From an uncultured Flavobacteriales bacterium (GTDB lineage: Bacteria > Bacteroidota > Bacteroidia > Flavobacteriales_D > Parvicellaceae): a stretch of 64,000 bases of DNA. The notes beneath the pieces are model-generated. The model was not told the DNA's origin, did not search any database, and saw only the letters and a program-made list of their open reading frames with translations. Made by a program: the position numbers and the translations under genes. The stretch is from assembly GCA_943788115.1 (NCBI GenBank), contig CALSPA010000003.1, positions 62,001 through 126,000 on the forward strand, written 5' to 3'. Below, piece after piece: positions 37,295 through 45,661 of this stretch (within the stretch, counting starts at the first letter, position 1; every line of letters begins with the position of its first letter).

Positions 37295-38014
37295 ATGAAA
37301 GCACTTATTATTGATGATGAAAGATTGGCAAGAAAAGAATTAATCAATTTGCTGAAAAATCATCCAGAAATTGAAATTATTGGAGAATGCGAAAATGCAG
37401 AGGATGCTAAAGAAAAAATTACTGAATTGCAACCAGATCTGTTATTCCTTGATGTTGAAATGCCTGAAAAAACTGGATTTGATTTACTAAATGAAATTGA
37501 GGAATCACCACAAGTGATTTTCGTAACGGCTTATCAAGATCATGCTTTAACAGCTTTTGATGTAAATGCATTTGATTATTTAACTAAACCGGTATTAGCT
37601 GATCGGCTAAGCGAAACAATAAAAAATCTATTTCAAGAAAAAAAAGAACTCAATAAGCTAATTTCCAATAAAAAAAAACTCACACTAGAGGATCAAGTTT
37701 TCATAAAAGATGGAGAAAAATGTTGGTTTATTCAGATGAAAGAAATTGTTCTTTTTGAAAGTGAAGGGAATTATGTTAGAATAATATTTAAAGACTTTAA
37801 ACCACTTATTTTAATGTCATTAAACAATTTAGAGAACCGATTAAGCAACACCTCTTTTTTTAGAGCTAATAGAAAGTTTATAATTAATTTACATTGCATT
37901 AAGCATGTGGAAAATTGGTTTAATGGAGGGTTGAAAATAACTCTTTTGAACAATCAAGAAATAGAAATTTCTAGACGACAAGCCGTAAAGTTTAAAACTC
38001 AATTCAGTATTTAA
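37295..38014 (+). CDS. LytTR-family response regulator
   Basis: 239 residues. The receiver domain (1-115) has the acidic pair IDDE at 6-9, phospho-acceptor Asp53 (LLFLDVEMP), Thr78 (FVTAY) and Lys98 (YLTKP). The LytTR DNA-binding domain lies at about 140-238 (VLFESEGNYVRIIF, FFRANRKFIINL, ISRRQAVKFK). It is expected to bind direct-repeat sites; the target is not visible. Last gene of the tatC-to-LytTR run. The 109 bp after it show no strong terminator. Confidence 0.95.
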   Translation: MKALIIDDERLARKELINLLKNHPEIEIIGECENAEDAKEKITELQPDLLFLDVEMPEKTGFDLLNEIEESPQVIFVTAYQDHALTAFDVNAFDYLTKPVLADRLSETIKNLFQEKKELNKLISNKKKLTLEDQVFIKDGEKCWFIQMKEIVLFESEGNYVRIIFKDFKPLILMSLNNLENRLSNTSFFRANRKFIINLHCIKHVENWFNGGLKITLLNNQEIEISRRQAVKFKTQFSI

Positions 38015-38123
38015 TATTTAATCGAAACAAAAATAGGTTTAGTCGTTAAAATTTATTTCTTTGCAGAATATAAAAATAACCTAAAAGAATTATCGCAAAA
38101 TTAGCATAACTAGTTAGTGTAAT

Positions 38124-38522
38124 ATGAACGTATTCAATTGTAAGGCTACTGAGACAACTCCGCTTGTCACTCTAAATCATGAAAATGGTGAGCTTACAAT
38201 TGAAGGGAATGCAATTCCAGATAACGCTGAGGAATTTTTCGATCCAATTCTAACCTGGCTTGAAGAATACACTAAAAACACAACTGTTAAAACTACATTA
38301 AATTTAAAGCTTCACTACTTCAATGTATCTTCTTCTAAAAGGATTTTATTTATTTTTTACAAACTTAATGAGCTAATTAAAAAAAATAGGTCTGTTGTTG
38401 TAAACTGGTACTATGTTGAAGATGAAGATGAAATGTTTGAGGTAGGTCAAGACTTTGCTTTTATGGTTAATATCCCATTTCATTTCATTGAATATAATCC
38501 ATACTTAACAGCTACTGTATAA
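38124..38522 (+). CDS. SiaC/DUF1987-family regulatory phosphoprotein
   Basis: 132 residues. It matches the DUF1987 family, which includes SiaC of the Pseudomonas SiaABCD pathway, where a partner-kinase-controlled phosphorylation changes binding to a diguanylate cyclase. The diagnostic N-terminal TPLVTLNHENGELTIEGNAIPDNAEEFF pattern and the NVSSSKRILFIF stretch (Ser69-Ser71 in place of the phosphorylation site) are present, as is WYYVEDEDEMFEVGQDF. No GGDEF or SiaB gene is nearby. It follows the LytSR pair by 109 bp, so functional linkage is only a possibility. Confidence 0.85.
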   Translation: MNVFNCKATETTPLVTLNHENGELTIEGNAIPDNAEEFFDPILTWLEEYTKNTTVKTTLNLKLHYFNVSSSKRILFIFYKLNELIKKNRSVVVNWYYVEDEDEMFEVGQDFAFMVNIPFHFIEYNPYLTATV

Positions 38523-38537
38523 TAAGCACATCTTCTA

Positions 38538-38567
38538 TTGTATTACACATTGTTTCTTATAAATTTG
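38538..38567 (+). promoter_or_regulatory. Predicted promoter of the 84-residue gene operon
   Basis: TTG at 38538-38540, 19-bp spacer, then TAAATTTG at 38560-38567: full match to the Bacteroidota pattern. It would give a leader of about 12 nt before the ATG at 38583. It separates the SiaC-like gene from the next operon. Confidence 0.6.
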
Positions 38568-38582
38568 CATGAATTTTAAGAA

Positions 38583-38837
38583 ATGAAAACCACAACAAAA
38601 GTTTCACATCCAGTTTTAGACATAAGTATTTTCTTAAGAGAGAACACTTATCTAATTAAAATAGTATTGAACCAATTTGAACAGATTTACAGAATTAAAC
38701 AAGCTGATGTAACAGGGATGGATGATGTGAAAAAAATGTTAACTACAATATTTCTTGACAAAGTTTATCTACGGTTTGTAGAAATGAGCAAAGACTTTAA
38801 AGACAGCTTTATAAATATCAATAAAATAGAACCATGA
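38583..38837 (+). CDS. Uncharacterised 84-residue protein
   Basis: 84 residues; no family recognised. It reads as a small soluble alpha/beta protein with hydrophobic strands (LDISIFLRENTYLIKIVL, IYRIKQADVTG) followed by an amphipathic helix (VKKMLTTIFLDKVYLRFVEM). No signal peptide or membrane helix. It has its own promoter and overlaps the OmpH-like gene by 4 bp (ATGA), so it is co-translated with a periplasmic chaperone-like protein. Confidence 0.75.
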   Translation: MKTTTKVSHPVLDISIFLRENTYLIKIVLNQFEQIYRIKQADVTGMDDVKKMLTTIFLDKVYLRFVEMSKDFKDSFININKIEP

Positions 38838-39496
38838 GTAATAAAAATTCAACCATTATTAATTTAATCTTAATCATTGCTGTTGCAATCTTGTTTTATC
38901 TTCAGTTTAGCACTTCAAATGACTCTCCAAATATTAATGAAATAAGTTCTTCGAATGACACTACAATTTCTAATGTTGCTAATGAATATTTAGTACCCAC
39001 TATTAATAAAAACATTTCAGAAGAAGACTTCACAAATCTTAAAATTGCTTTTGTAAACAGTGACACAGTTTCGACTCATTATTTGTTTGCTAAAGATGTT
39101 CAGAAATCATTACTTAAAAAGCAAAGTTCTGCAAAGAATCAAGTGAAAAATAAATACAATGAATATCAAAGAATGGTAGATGACTATCAGCAGTCTGCTA
39201 AAATAATGGGGCAATCTGAAGCAGAAGAAAAAGCTCAAAAAATAGGTCTTTTAGAAAATGAAATAATGCAGCTAGAACAATCTTTAAATCAGAAATTATC
39301 AAGCGAAGAATTACAATTAACAACAGATTATGTTACTCAGACAAATGTTTACATGCAAAAAATCGGAAAACAATTGGGCTATGACTACGTCTTAAGTTAT
39401 AGATTAGGAGGAGAGATGTTGTACGCCAACCCTAATTTAGACATCACAAATGAAGTTATCATTATGCTCAATAATGAATACAAATCCAACAAATAA
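38834..39496 (+). CDS. OmpH/Skp-like envelope protein
   Basis: 220 residues. An N-terminal membrane helix or uncleaved signal (about 9-25, IINLILIIAVAILFYLQF) precedes a Ser/Asn-rich linker and an OmpH domain: NLKIAFVNSDTVSTHYLFA, then a long coiled coil (about 95-165, KNKYNEYQRMVDDYQQSAK ... ENEIMQLEQSLNQKL) and a return strand YDYVLSYRLGG. Skp-type proteins shield unfolded outer-membrane proteins; being membrane-anchored, this one may act at the inner membrane. Its stop shares a base with the next ATG (TAATG). Confidence 0.88.
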   Translation: MSNKNSTIINLILIIAVAILFYLQFSTSNDSPNINEISSSNDTTISNVANEYLVPTINKNISEEDFTNLKIAFVNSDTVSTHYLFAKDVQKSLLKKQSSAKNQVKNKYNEYQRMVDDYQQSAKIMGQSEAEEKAQKIGLLENEIMQLEQSLNQKLSSEELQLTTDYVTQTNVYMQKIGKQLGYDYVLSYRLGGEMLYANPNLDITNEVIIMLNNEYKSNK

Positions 39497-40038
39497 TGCT
39501 TTTAGCAGAACAGATTAAAGAAAACAACATTGCTGAATATGTTTTATACATGTGGCAAACAGAAGATTTAGTAAGGGGATTTGATTTAAATATTGATTCA
39601 ATTGAAGCAAATGTAATTCCTCAAATTGCAAAATCTGATGAGGATATTCAAGCAGTAAAAAACTGGTATCTTCAGTTAATTAAAGAATTAAGAATTCAAG
39701 GGAAAACACAAAAAGGACACTGTAACAGTATTATTGAAATACTTGGAGAAATTAATTATTTACACAATACGCTTATCAATTTAATGCAAGATGGCAAATA
39801 CAGTGACATATACAAAAATGCTTTACCATATCTTGAAGATTTCAGAAAACACTCACAAGAAGAGGAGGTAAGTGACATTCATCTATGTTTTAATGCTTTA
39901 TATGGAAAACTAATTTTAAAGCTTAAAGGCGATTCTATTTCGGAAGACACTGAAAAAGCTTTTACACATTTCAGAAACGTTTTAGGTTATCTTTCCGTTA
40001 AGTATAAACAAATGAAAGCAGGGCAGCTTAATTTTTAA
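39496..40038 (+). CDS. DUF4924 family protein
   Basis: 180 residues, all-helical, no signal. The start LLAEQIKENNIAEYVLYMWQTEDLVRGF, the WYLQLIKELRIQGKTQKGH block and the C-terminal VLGYLSVKYKQMKAGQLNF are characteristic of DUF4924, a Bacteroidota family of unknown function usually found beside OmpH/TonB-like genes. It starts on the last base of the preceding stop codon. Confidence 0.9.
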   Translation: MLLAEQIKENNIAEYVLYMWQTEDLVRGFDLNIDSIEANVIPQIAKSDEDIQAVKNWYLQLIKELRIQGKTQKGHCNSIIEILGEINYLHNTLINLMQDGKYSDIYKNALPYLEDFRKHSQEEEVSDIHLCFNALYGKLILKLKGDSISEDTEKAFTHFRNVLGYLSVKYKQMKAGQLNF

Positions 40039-40080
40039 AGTCGCCTATTAAACTTTACTAACTGCTTATTATTTTAATCA

Positions 40081-40806
40081 ATGGGTATTGTTGATACTAT
40101 AGTAAAACATAATAATGGAATTATAGGAACACTAGCTGTTCATATGCTGTTGTTTGTCTGGTTTAATCTAGAAAACATGTCCTTCACAGTTATTGATCCA
40201 AAAGAAAAAGTAGTTGCAGTGCTTGACTATATTGATGACTCTCCAATTATTGAACTAGAAAGCTTATTAGATGAGAATTCTCCTTCTGAAGAATTAAAAA
40301 ACGTTAGTGTAAACAATAACCTAAAAGAAACACAGTATACAAGCTCTTTTGACCAAGAAAAAGCAGATCGAGAAGTTTTAGAAGAATTAAAAACATTAGA
40401 ATCTAATGAGTTTGACAATGTCAGCCTTGATAATCCTGAACTTTTAGAACAAGAAAAATCAATTAACCCCAACCTGATTAATGAAGAAAGTTTAGAGAAC
40501 AAAAATGCTGATTTTGGGAGTAACATTGTTGCTACTGCTAGTTACTCATTACCAAACAGGACATCATTAGATCAAAAAATACCATCATATAAGTGTAAAG
40601 AAGAGGGTGTAGTTAGGTTAAAAATAAAAGTTAATCAAAAAGGTAGAGTTGTTCAATACGATATTGATGAAAGTAAAACAACTACACAAAATGATTGCTT
40701 GAGAAATGTTGCCCTGCAGTATATTAACTATTGGAGATTTAATCAAGACTTTAATGACAATGCAAAAAAAGAGGGTTGGGTAGAGTTTAAATACCTTAAA
40801 CAATAA
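40081..40806 (+). CDS. TonB-like energy transducer protein
   Basis: 241 residues. One N-terminal membrane helix (about 12-29, GIIGTLAVHMLLFVWF) is followed by an acidic, Asn/Glu-rich linker (40-165) and a C-terminal TonB-like domain (EGVVRLKIKVNQKGRVVQYDI, CLRNVALQYINYWRFNQDF). The linker is acidic rather than Pro/Lys-rich as in classical TonB, so it may be a specialised member or one not tied to a TonB receptor. It is 42 bp after DUF4924 in the same direction. Confidence 0.78.
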   Translation: MGIVDTIVKHNNGIIGTLAVHMLLFVWFNLENMSFTVIDPKEKVVAVLDYIDDSPIIELESLLDENSPSEELKNVSVNNNLKETQYTSSFDQEKADREVLEELKTLESNEFDNVSLDNPELLEQEKSINPNLINEESLENKNADFGSNIVATASYSLPNRTSLDQKIPSYKCKEEGVVRLKIKVNQKGRVVQYDIDESKTTTQNDCLRNVALQYINYWRFNQDFNDNAKKEGWVEFKYLKQ

Positions 40807-40879
40807 TTTATTGTAACCTAATTGAATTAACTAAGTTCTATATTTAAAAACTAAATTATAAATCATATATCTCATTAAG

Positions 40880-42679
40880 ATGACTCCATTTCATATTTAC
40901 AAAAAGCTTTTTATACTTTTTATCATCTTCATTTTAAATTCTTCATTTGCTCAAGATGATTGGCAAAGAGAAAAAGGTCTTCTTAAAATTAAAGAAGAGG
41001 TCACCTTTTGGGATAAAGACAGTGTCGTAATAAGAAGTTCTGGGCATTATAATAAAATGGGATTCTCAGTAATAGGTCAGCGAGTGGGAGAATGGAAATT
41101 TTACAATAAGCAAGGGAATCTAGAAGAAGTAACTCGTTATTACATGGGATTAAAGCATGGGCAATCTGTATTTTTCCATGAAAACGGAAAAATAAAAATC
41201 CAAGCTTTCTTTTTTCTTGGATTGCCAGATTCTGTTTTTAAAGCATATTATAAAAATGGCAATCTAGCTGAATCAGGAGAGTATAGTGGTCTACCAAAAA
41301 CTTTTTTAAATGATTCAGCAAATTTCATGGATTGGAAAATAAAATTAGCTGAATTTGAATCTAATAAAATTGGTGAATGGAATTATTTTTATAAAAATGG
41401 AACCCCTTTCCAAACGACTAACCACAAAATAAATGATACCACTGAATACATAATCGAATACATCACAAAGAATGGTGAAAAACTCATTACAAATGGGAAT
41501 GGAGTTATTGAAACTCAATACCAATCAGGAAAGCCAAAAGTTAGAAAATCCTTCAAAGAAGGCGTTCCAAATGGAGAATACAAAGAGTGGAATGCAAATG
41601 GAACCATAAGAATTACAGGATTTTATTTAAATGGCCTCAAAAATGGTCAATGGAAAGAACGATATTTTGTTACAGATCAAGATTTTCAATTATATGAATA
41701 TAAAAATGGTAAGAAAAATGGTGAATTCATTGAATATTTAGCTGATGGAACAAAAGTTATTAACGGCAACTACCTTAATGGAAACAAAGAGGGGCTTTGG
41801 GAGTACTATTTTGAAAATGGAGAACTGGACATGACTGGAGATTTTAAAAACAACTTACAACATGGACATTGGCAATTTTGGTATCCTAATGGTCAGCTTT
41901 ACTATGATGGAGATTTTGAATTAGGAAAAAAACAAGGACTTTGGAGCTTCAATTATAATGACGGAAAAAAATGGAAAGAAGGTGAATATAGTAATGATAA
42001 AAAACAAGGACTTTGGGACTCGTGGTACGAAAATGGAAATAAAGCGTTCAATGGTTCATATAAAAATGATTTAGAAGATGGGTTATGGCAATCATGGTAC
42101 GAAAATGGAAAGCTAAAAGACAGGGGGAGTTATTCTATGGGTTTAATGAGCGCTATTTGGGAAGGTTGGTATCCAAACACAATAAAAAGATATGAAGGAT
42201 CCTACGAAGGTGATTTAAAAATAGGTTCTTGGAAATATTGGACAGATCAATCAATTCTAAAAGACGAAGAATCTTACAAAGTTTTTCCAAAAACTAGCGT
42301 AAATTCTGACAGAGAGATTCTTCAATCATTTAAACATGGCGACTTTAAATCATATGATGAAATGCAAGGTAAATTAGTTTCTGAGGGTTCTTATAATAAA
42401 GGAATGCAAAATGGAAGTTGGAAATACTTTTTTCCTGGGGGAGTTATAGCAAGTAGAGAATTAAATTTTAAAGATGGGAAACTTGAAGGTAGTTCTAAAG
42501 AATTTAGCAGAAGGGGTGAAATCAAATCTGAAATTAATTACAAAAACAATAAAAAAAATGGCAACATGAAAGTGTATTCCAACAGAGGGAAACTGATCTC
42601 CCATGTGGTTTATAAAAATGGTGTTAAAATAAAAGATGTCCTTAAGAAAATAGATTACAAATATTCAACATTAAAATAA
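40880..42679 (+). CDS. Exported protein with about a dozen MORN_2-type repeats
   Basis: 599 residues with a signal peptide (LFIIFILNSSFAQ). Most of the protein is a tandem of about 22-24-residue units of the form G-x-W-x-x-W-Y-x-N-G-x-x-x-x-x-G-x-Y, for example HGHWQFWYPNGQLYYDGDF and QGLWDSWYENGNKAFNGSY. Database labels often call such proteins a YwqK-family antitoxin, but nothing here suggests a toxin-antitoxin pair. A repeat scaffold at the outer face or in the periplasm is more likely. Near-identical neighbouring units suggest recent repeat expansion. Confidence 0.85.
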   Translation: MTPFHIYKKLFILFIIFILNSSFAQDDWQREKGLLKIKEEVTFWDKDSVVIRSSGHYNKMGFSVIGQRVGEWKFYNKQGNLEEVTRYYMGLKHGQSVFFHENGKIKIQAFFFLGLPDSVFKAYYKNGNLAESGEYSGLPKTFLNDSANFMDWKIKLAEFESNKIGEWNYFYKNGTPFQTTNHKINDTTEYIIEYITKNGEKLITNGNGVIETQYQSGKPKVRKSFKEGVPNGEYKEWNANGTIRITGFYLNGLKNGQWKERYFVTDQDFQLYEYKNGKKNGEFIEYLADGTKVINGNYLNGNKEGLWEYYFENGELDMTGDFKNNLQHGHWQFWYPNGQLYYDGDFELGKKQGLWSFNYNDGKKWKEGEYSNDKKQGLWDSWYENGNKAFNGSYKNDLEDGLWQSWYENGKLKDRGSYSMGLMSAIWEGWYPNTIKRYEGSYEGDLKIGSWKYWTDQSILKDEESYKVFPKTSVNSDREILQSFKHGDFKSYDEMQGKLVSEGSYNKGMQNGSWKYFFPGGVIASRELNFKDGKLEGSSKEFSRRGEIKSEINYKNNKKNGNMKVYSNRGKLISHVVYKNGVKIKDVLKKIDYKYSTLK

Positions 42680-42721
42680 TAATTTGTTTTTTCTGTTTTT
42701 AATTACTCTTTATTTTATAAA

Positions 42722-42753
42722 TTGAACTCTAGTTTATAAACTATATAAATTTA
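42722..42753 (+). promoter_or_regulatory. Candidate promoter of the TonB-dependent receptor gene
   Basis: TTG at 42722-42724, 21-bp spacer, then TAAATTTA at 42746-42753, one mismatch to TAnnTTTG. The box ends 5 nt before the ATG at 42758, the same spacing as at coaX and the methyltransferase gene. Confidence 0.35.
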
Positions 42754-42757
42754 ATCT

Positions 42758-45187
42758 ATGAATAGAGTTTTACTTTTTCTACTTTCAACACTTATTTTCT
42801 CAACCATTCACTCTCAAAACGCAATCCTTAAAGGTGTGTTAATGGATGGTGACTATAACGAACCTTTAATTGGTGCTAATGTAGTCTTGAATACCGGCAT
42901 AGGAGCATCAACTAATTTAGAGGGCGAGTATTCCTTATCGATACAACCTGGCTCATACACCGTTGAATTTAAATATGTTGGATACAAAACAATATCCAAA
43001 TCAATAAATTTAGAAAATGGTGAAATTAAAATCATAAATCTAACGCTTCAACCCTCCATTAATCAGTTAGATGATATTGTTGTTTCTGCTAGTAAATATG
43101 AACAAAAACTTGGTGAAGTTCCTGTTTCTATGGCCATTATAAAACCGGCATTGATAGAAAACAAAGCAACTCGAGATGCCGAAGCTATAATCGAACAGGT
43201 TCCTGGTGTTCAAGTCAATGAAAATCAAATTAGCATTAGAGGAGGAAGCGGATGGAGCTATGGAGCAGGTAGTAGAGTTTTGGTTATGGTAGACGAAATG
43301 CCTATGCTTGCTGGAGATGCAAATGACATTAAATTTAGTGCTATTCCAATGGAAAATATAGCTCAAATCGAAGTGTTAAAAGGGGCATCTTCTGTATTGT
43401 ATGGTTCTTCTGCACTAAATGGAGTGATTAACATAAGAACTAAGTATCCCAAAGAAAAACCATTAACAAACATTACAGTGTCTAACGGATACTACATGCC
43501 AGGGTATGCAAATAGGAATTTAACGTCATCTGATGGTGCAGATTCTATTCCCGACAGAAGCAATCAAACCTGGTGGAAAGGTGCTCAATACTATGTTCAA
43601 TCCAATTTTACTCACCTTAGAAAGTTAGGTAAAAACAATGAACTTGTTCTTGGTGGAAATTTTATGCAAGATCAAGGATATCGTTTGGGCTCTTTTGAAA
43701 ACAGGTACCGTTTAAATGGGGGACTCAAGCATTATTCAGAAAAAATAAATGGCCTTACTTATGGACTTAATGTTAATAGCAACTTTAACGATGGAAGTGT
43801 TTTCTTTATTTGGGCAGGTGGAGACAGCGTTCTTCATGCACTTGGTGGAACAGATACAACTACTACTACTCTAAGTGAATACAACAGCTCGAGATACATG
43901 ATAGATCCATACTTATCTTACTTAGACTCGAACGGAAATAAACATAATTTAAGAACAAGGTTTTTCAGATCAGACAATAAAAACAACACCAATCAGGCTG
44001 CAACAGCAAATTATTATTTCGCTGAATATCAATTTCAGAAAAGATGGGACAATAAGCTAACTCTTACTTCAGGAATTACCTCCTCTTTTACTGATGTAAT
44101 ATCTGAGCTCTATGGCAATCATACCTCAAACAATATTGCTGCTTTTTTACAGCTTGATAAAAAATGGGATAAGTTTATTATTTCTGGAGGAACAAGATTA
44201 GAATACTATCGAATTGATTCTGTTTTCACTGAAGGTAAATTATTTTCAATGGACAAAACACTCCCCTTTCAGCCCGTTTTTAGATTTGGCGGAACATATA
44301 ATCCAATGGAGTACACATTTATCCGCGCCTCATACGGTCAAGGTTATCGATTCCCTTCAATTGCTGAAAAGTATATCTCTACATTTGTAGGGGGCCTTAA
44401 CATCTTTCCAAATGTTCAAATCCAACCGGAATATGGCTGGAGTGCAGAAATTGGCATCAAGCAAGGGTTTAAAATTAAAAACTTTCAAGGATACATTGAT
44501 GTTTCTGGTTTCTTAACTCGATATTCTGACATGATGGAATTCGTATTTGGATTTTATGACCTAGACGGGTCAGATATTTCTGATGCTGAGCTGGCTGCTG
44601 TTGTTCAAGCAAATGGTTTTGGAGTGCTTGCTAACTACTTAGGTGCAAGAACTACTAATATACAAAATGCTAACATTCCTGGATTTGAAGCTAGCATTGT
44701 TGGCCAAGGAGACATTGGAGATTTTTCTTTAAGTGTTTTAGCCGGCTATACCTTTATTAATCCAACACCAATAAATCCTGACTCTGCATACCTCTCAACG
44801 TTCAGTGACCCTGATTCTCCAATGCTCAAGTATAGAAACAAACACATGGCTAAAATCGATTTTCAGGTAGATTATAAAAAAGTGGCTGTTGGAACTAGCG
44901 TAAGGTATACTAGCTTTATGGAAAATGTTGACAAAGCTTTTACGGAGCCTCTTCCAGGTGTTGTAATTAACGGAGCTCCTGTAGAAATCCTACCCGGATA
45001 TGGCCCGTATAGAAACGCCAGGAGAACTGGAGATATTATTTGCGATGCAAGGCTTTCTTTTGGGATAACCAAAACCTCTAGATTGTCTTTTTTAATTAAC
45101 AATGTATTTAATAGAGAATATAGCAATAGACCAGGCAACGTAATGCAGCCAAGAACTGTAATTTGTCAATATGCACTTAAATTTTAA
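42758..45187 (+). CDS. TonB-dependent outer-membrane receptor
   Basis: 809 residues. Signal peptide (FLLSTLIFSTIHSQ), carboxypeptidase-like domain (about 22-110, LKGVLMDGDYNEPLIGANV, VEFKYVGYKT), plug (about 115-230: LDDIVVSASKYEQKLGEVPVS, ISIRGGSGWSYGAGSRVLVMVDEMP, IEVLKGASSVLYGSSALNGVINIRTK) and a 22-strand barrel ending YALKF. The ligand is unknown; the single-protein receptor without a SusD partner suggests a siderophore, cobalamin or metal rather than a glycan. Its TAA overlaps the recX stop on the other strand (TTAA at 45184-45187). Confidence 0.96.
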   Translation: MNRVLLFLLSTLIFSTIHSQNAILKGVLMDGDYNEPLIGANVVLNTGIGASTNLEGEYSLSIQPGSYTVEFKYVGYKTISKSINLENGEIKIINLTLQPSINQLDDIVVSASKYEQKLGEVPVSMAIIKPALIENKATRDAEAIIEQVPGVQVNENQISIRGGSGWSYGAGSRVLVMVDEMPMLAGDANDIKFSAIPMENIAQIEVLKGASSVLYGSSALNGVINIRTKYPKEKPLTNITVSNGYYMPGYANRNLTSSDGADSIPDRSNQTWWKGAQYYVQSNFTHLRKLGKNNELVLGGNFMQDQGYRLGSFENRYRLNGGLKHYSEKINGLTYGLNVNSNFNDGSVFFIWAGGDSVLHALGGTDTTTTTLSEYNSSRYMIDPYLSYLDSNGNKHNLRTRFFRSDNKNNTNQAATANYYFAEYQFQKRWDNKLTLTSGITSSFTDVISELYGNHTSNNIAAFLQLDKKWDKFIISGGTRLEYYRIDSVFTEGKLFSMDKTLPFQPVFRFGGTYNPMEYTFIRASYGQGYRFPSIAEKYISTFVGGLNIFPNVQIQPEYGWSAEIGIKQGFKIKNFQGYIDVSGFLTRYSDMMEFVFGFYDLDGSDISDAELAAVVQANGFGVLANYLGARTTNIQNANIPGFEASIVGQGDIGDFSLSVLAGYTFINPTPINPDSAYLSTFSDPDSPMLKYRNKHMAKIDFQVDYKKVAVGTSVRYTSFMENVDKAFTEPLPGVVINGAPVEILPGYGPYRNARRTGDIICDARLSFGITKTSRLSFLINNVFNREYSNRPGNVMQPRTVICQYALKF

Positions 45188-45651
45188 TGCTTATTAATTG
45201 ATTCGATTACTTGATTCACCTTATCTGCTTCGTACCCTTTATTTGCTAAATATCTTTTCATCTTGATTATCAAATCAAAATCATTCTTAGCCTTGATTAA
45301 TTTCATTTTATTGACAGCTAAATCATATAATGTTTTTGAATAATCTTCTTCACTGATTTGATCTAATGCTTTATCAATTAATTTAGAATCTAACCCTTTA
45401 TTTATAAGCGCCATTTTAATTTTAATTCTCCCCCACTTATTCATTCTAAATTTCCCAGAAGCAAAGGAACACGCAAAACGTTGGTCGTTTAAATAATTAT
45501 GCTGAATTAAATAATTATAAATCAACTGTACCTGAACTGATTCATTAGTGAAAGTGCTTAATTTATTTAACACTTCTTTAGAAGACCTTTCTTGGAATGC
45601 ACAATAACGCATTAACTTTGCCAATACCTTTTGATTCAAAGGCTCACTCAT
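45184..45651 (-). CDS. recX: Regulatory protein RecX
   Basis: Modulates RecA filament activity. 155 residues, normal length for the family, made of three-helix repeats: LMRYCAFQERSSKEVLNKL, LIQHNYLNDQRFACSFASGKFRMNKWG and the C-terminal MKRYLANKGYEADKVNQVIE. It sits 10 bp after the HU/SPOR gene on the same strand and overlaps the convergent receptor gene by 4 bp. recA is not in the window. Confidence 0.95.
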   Translation of the reverse strand: MSEPLNQKVLAKLMRYCAFQERSSKEVLNKLSTFTNESVQVQLIYNYLIQHNYLNDQRFACSFASGKFRMNKWGRIKIKMALINKGLDSKLIDKALDQISEEDYSKTLYDLAVNKMKLIKAKNDFDLIIKMKRYLANKGYEADKVNQVIESINKH

Positions 45652-45661
45652 ACATGTGAAA

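Noticed and set aside
37771-37953. Minus-strand ORF within the LytTR regulator gene
   Set aside because: It is fully contained in the DNA-binding domain coding region on the plus strand and shows no independent signal.
40880-42679. YwqK-type antitoxin, that is, a toxin-antitoxin system
   Set aside because: The label comes from the repeat family name. The protein is exported, 599 residues long, and no toxin-like gene is adjacent.
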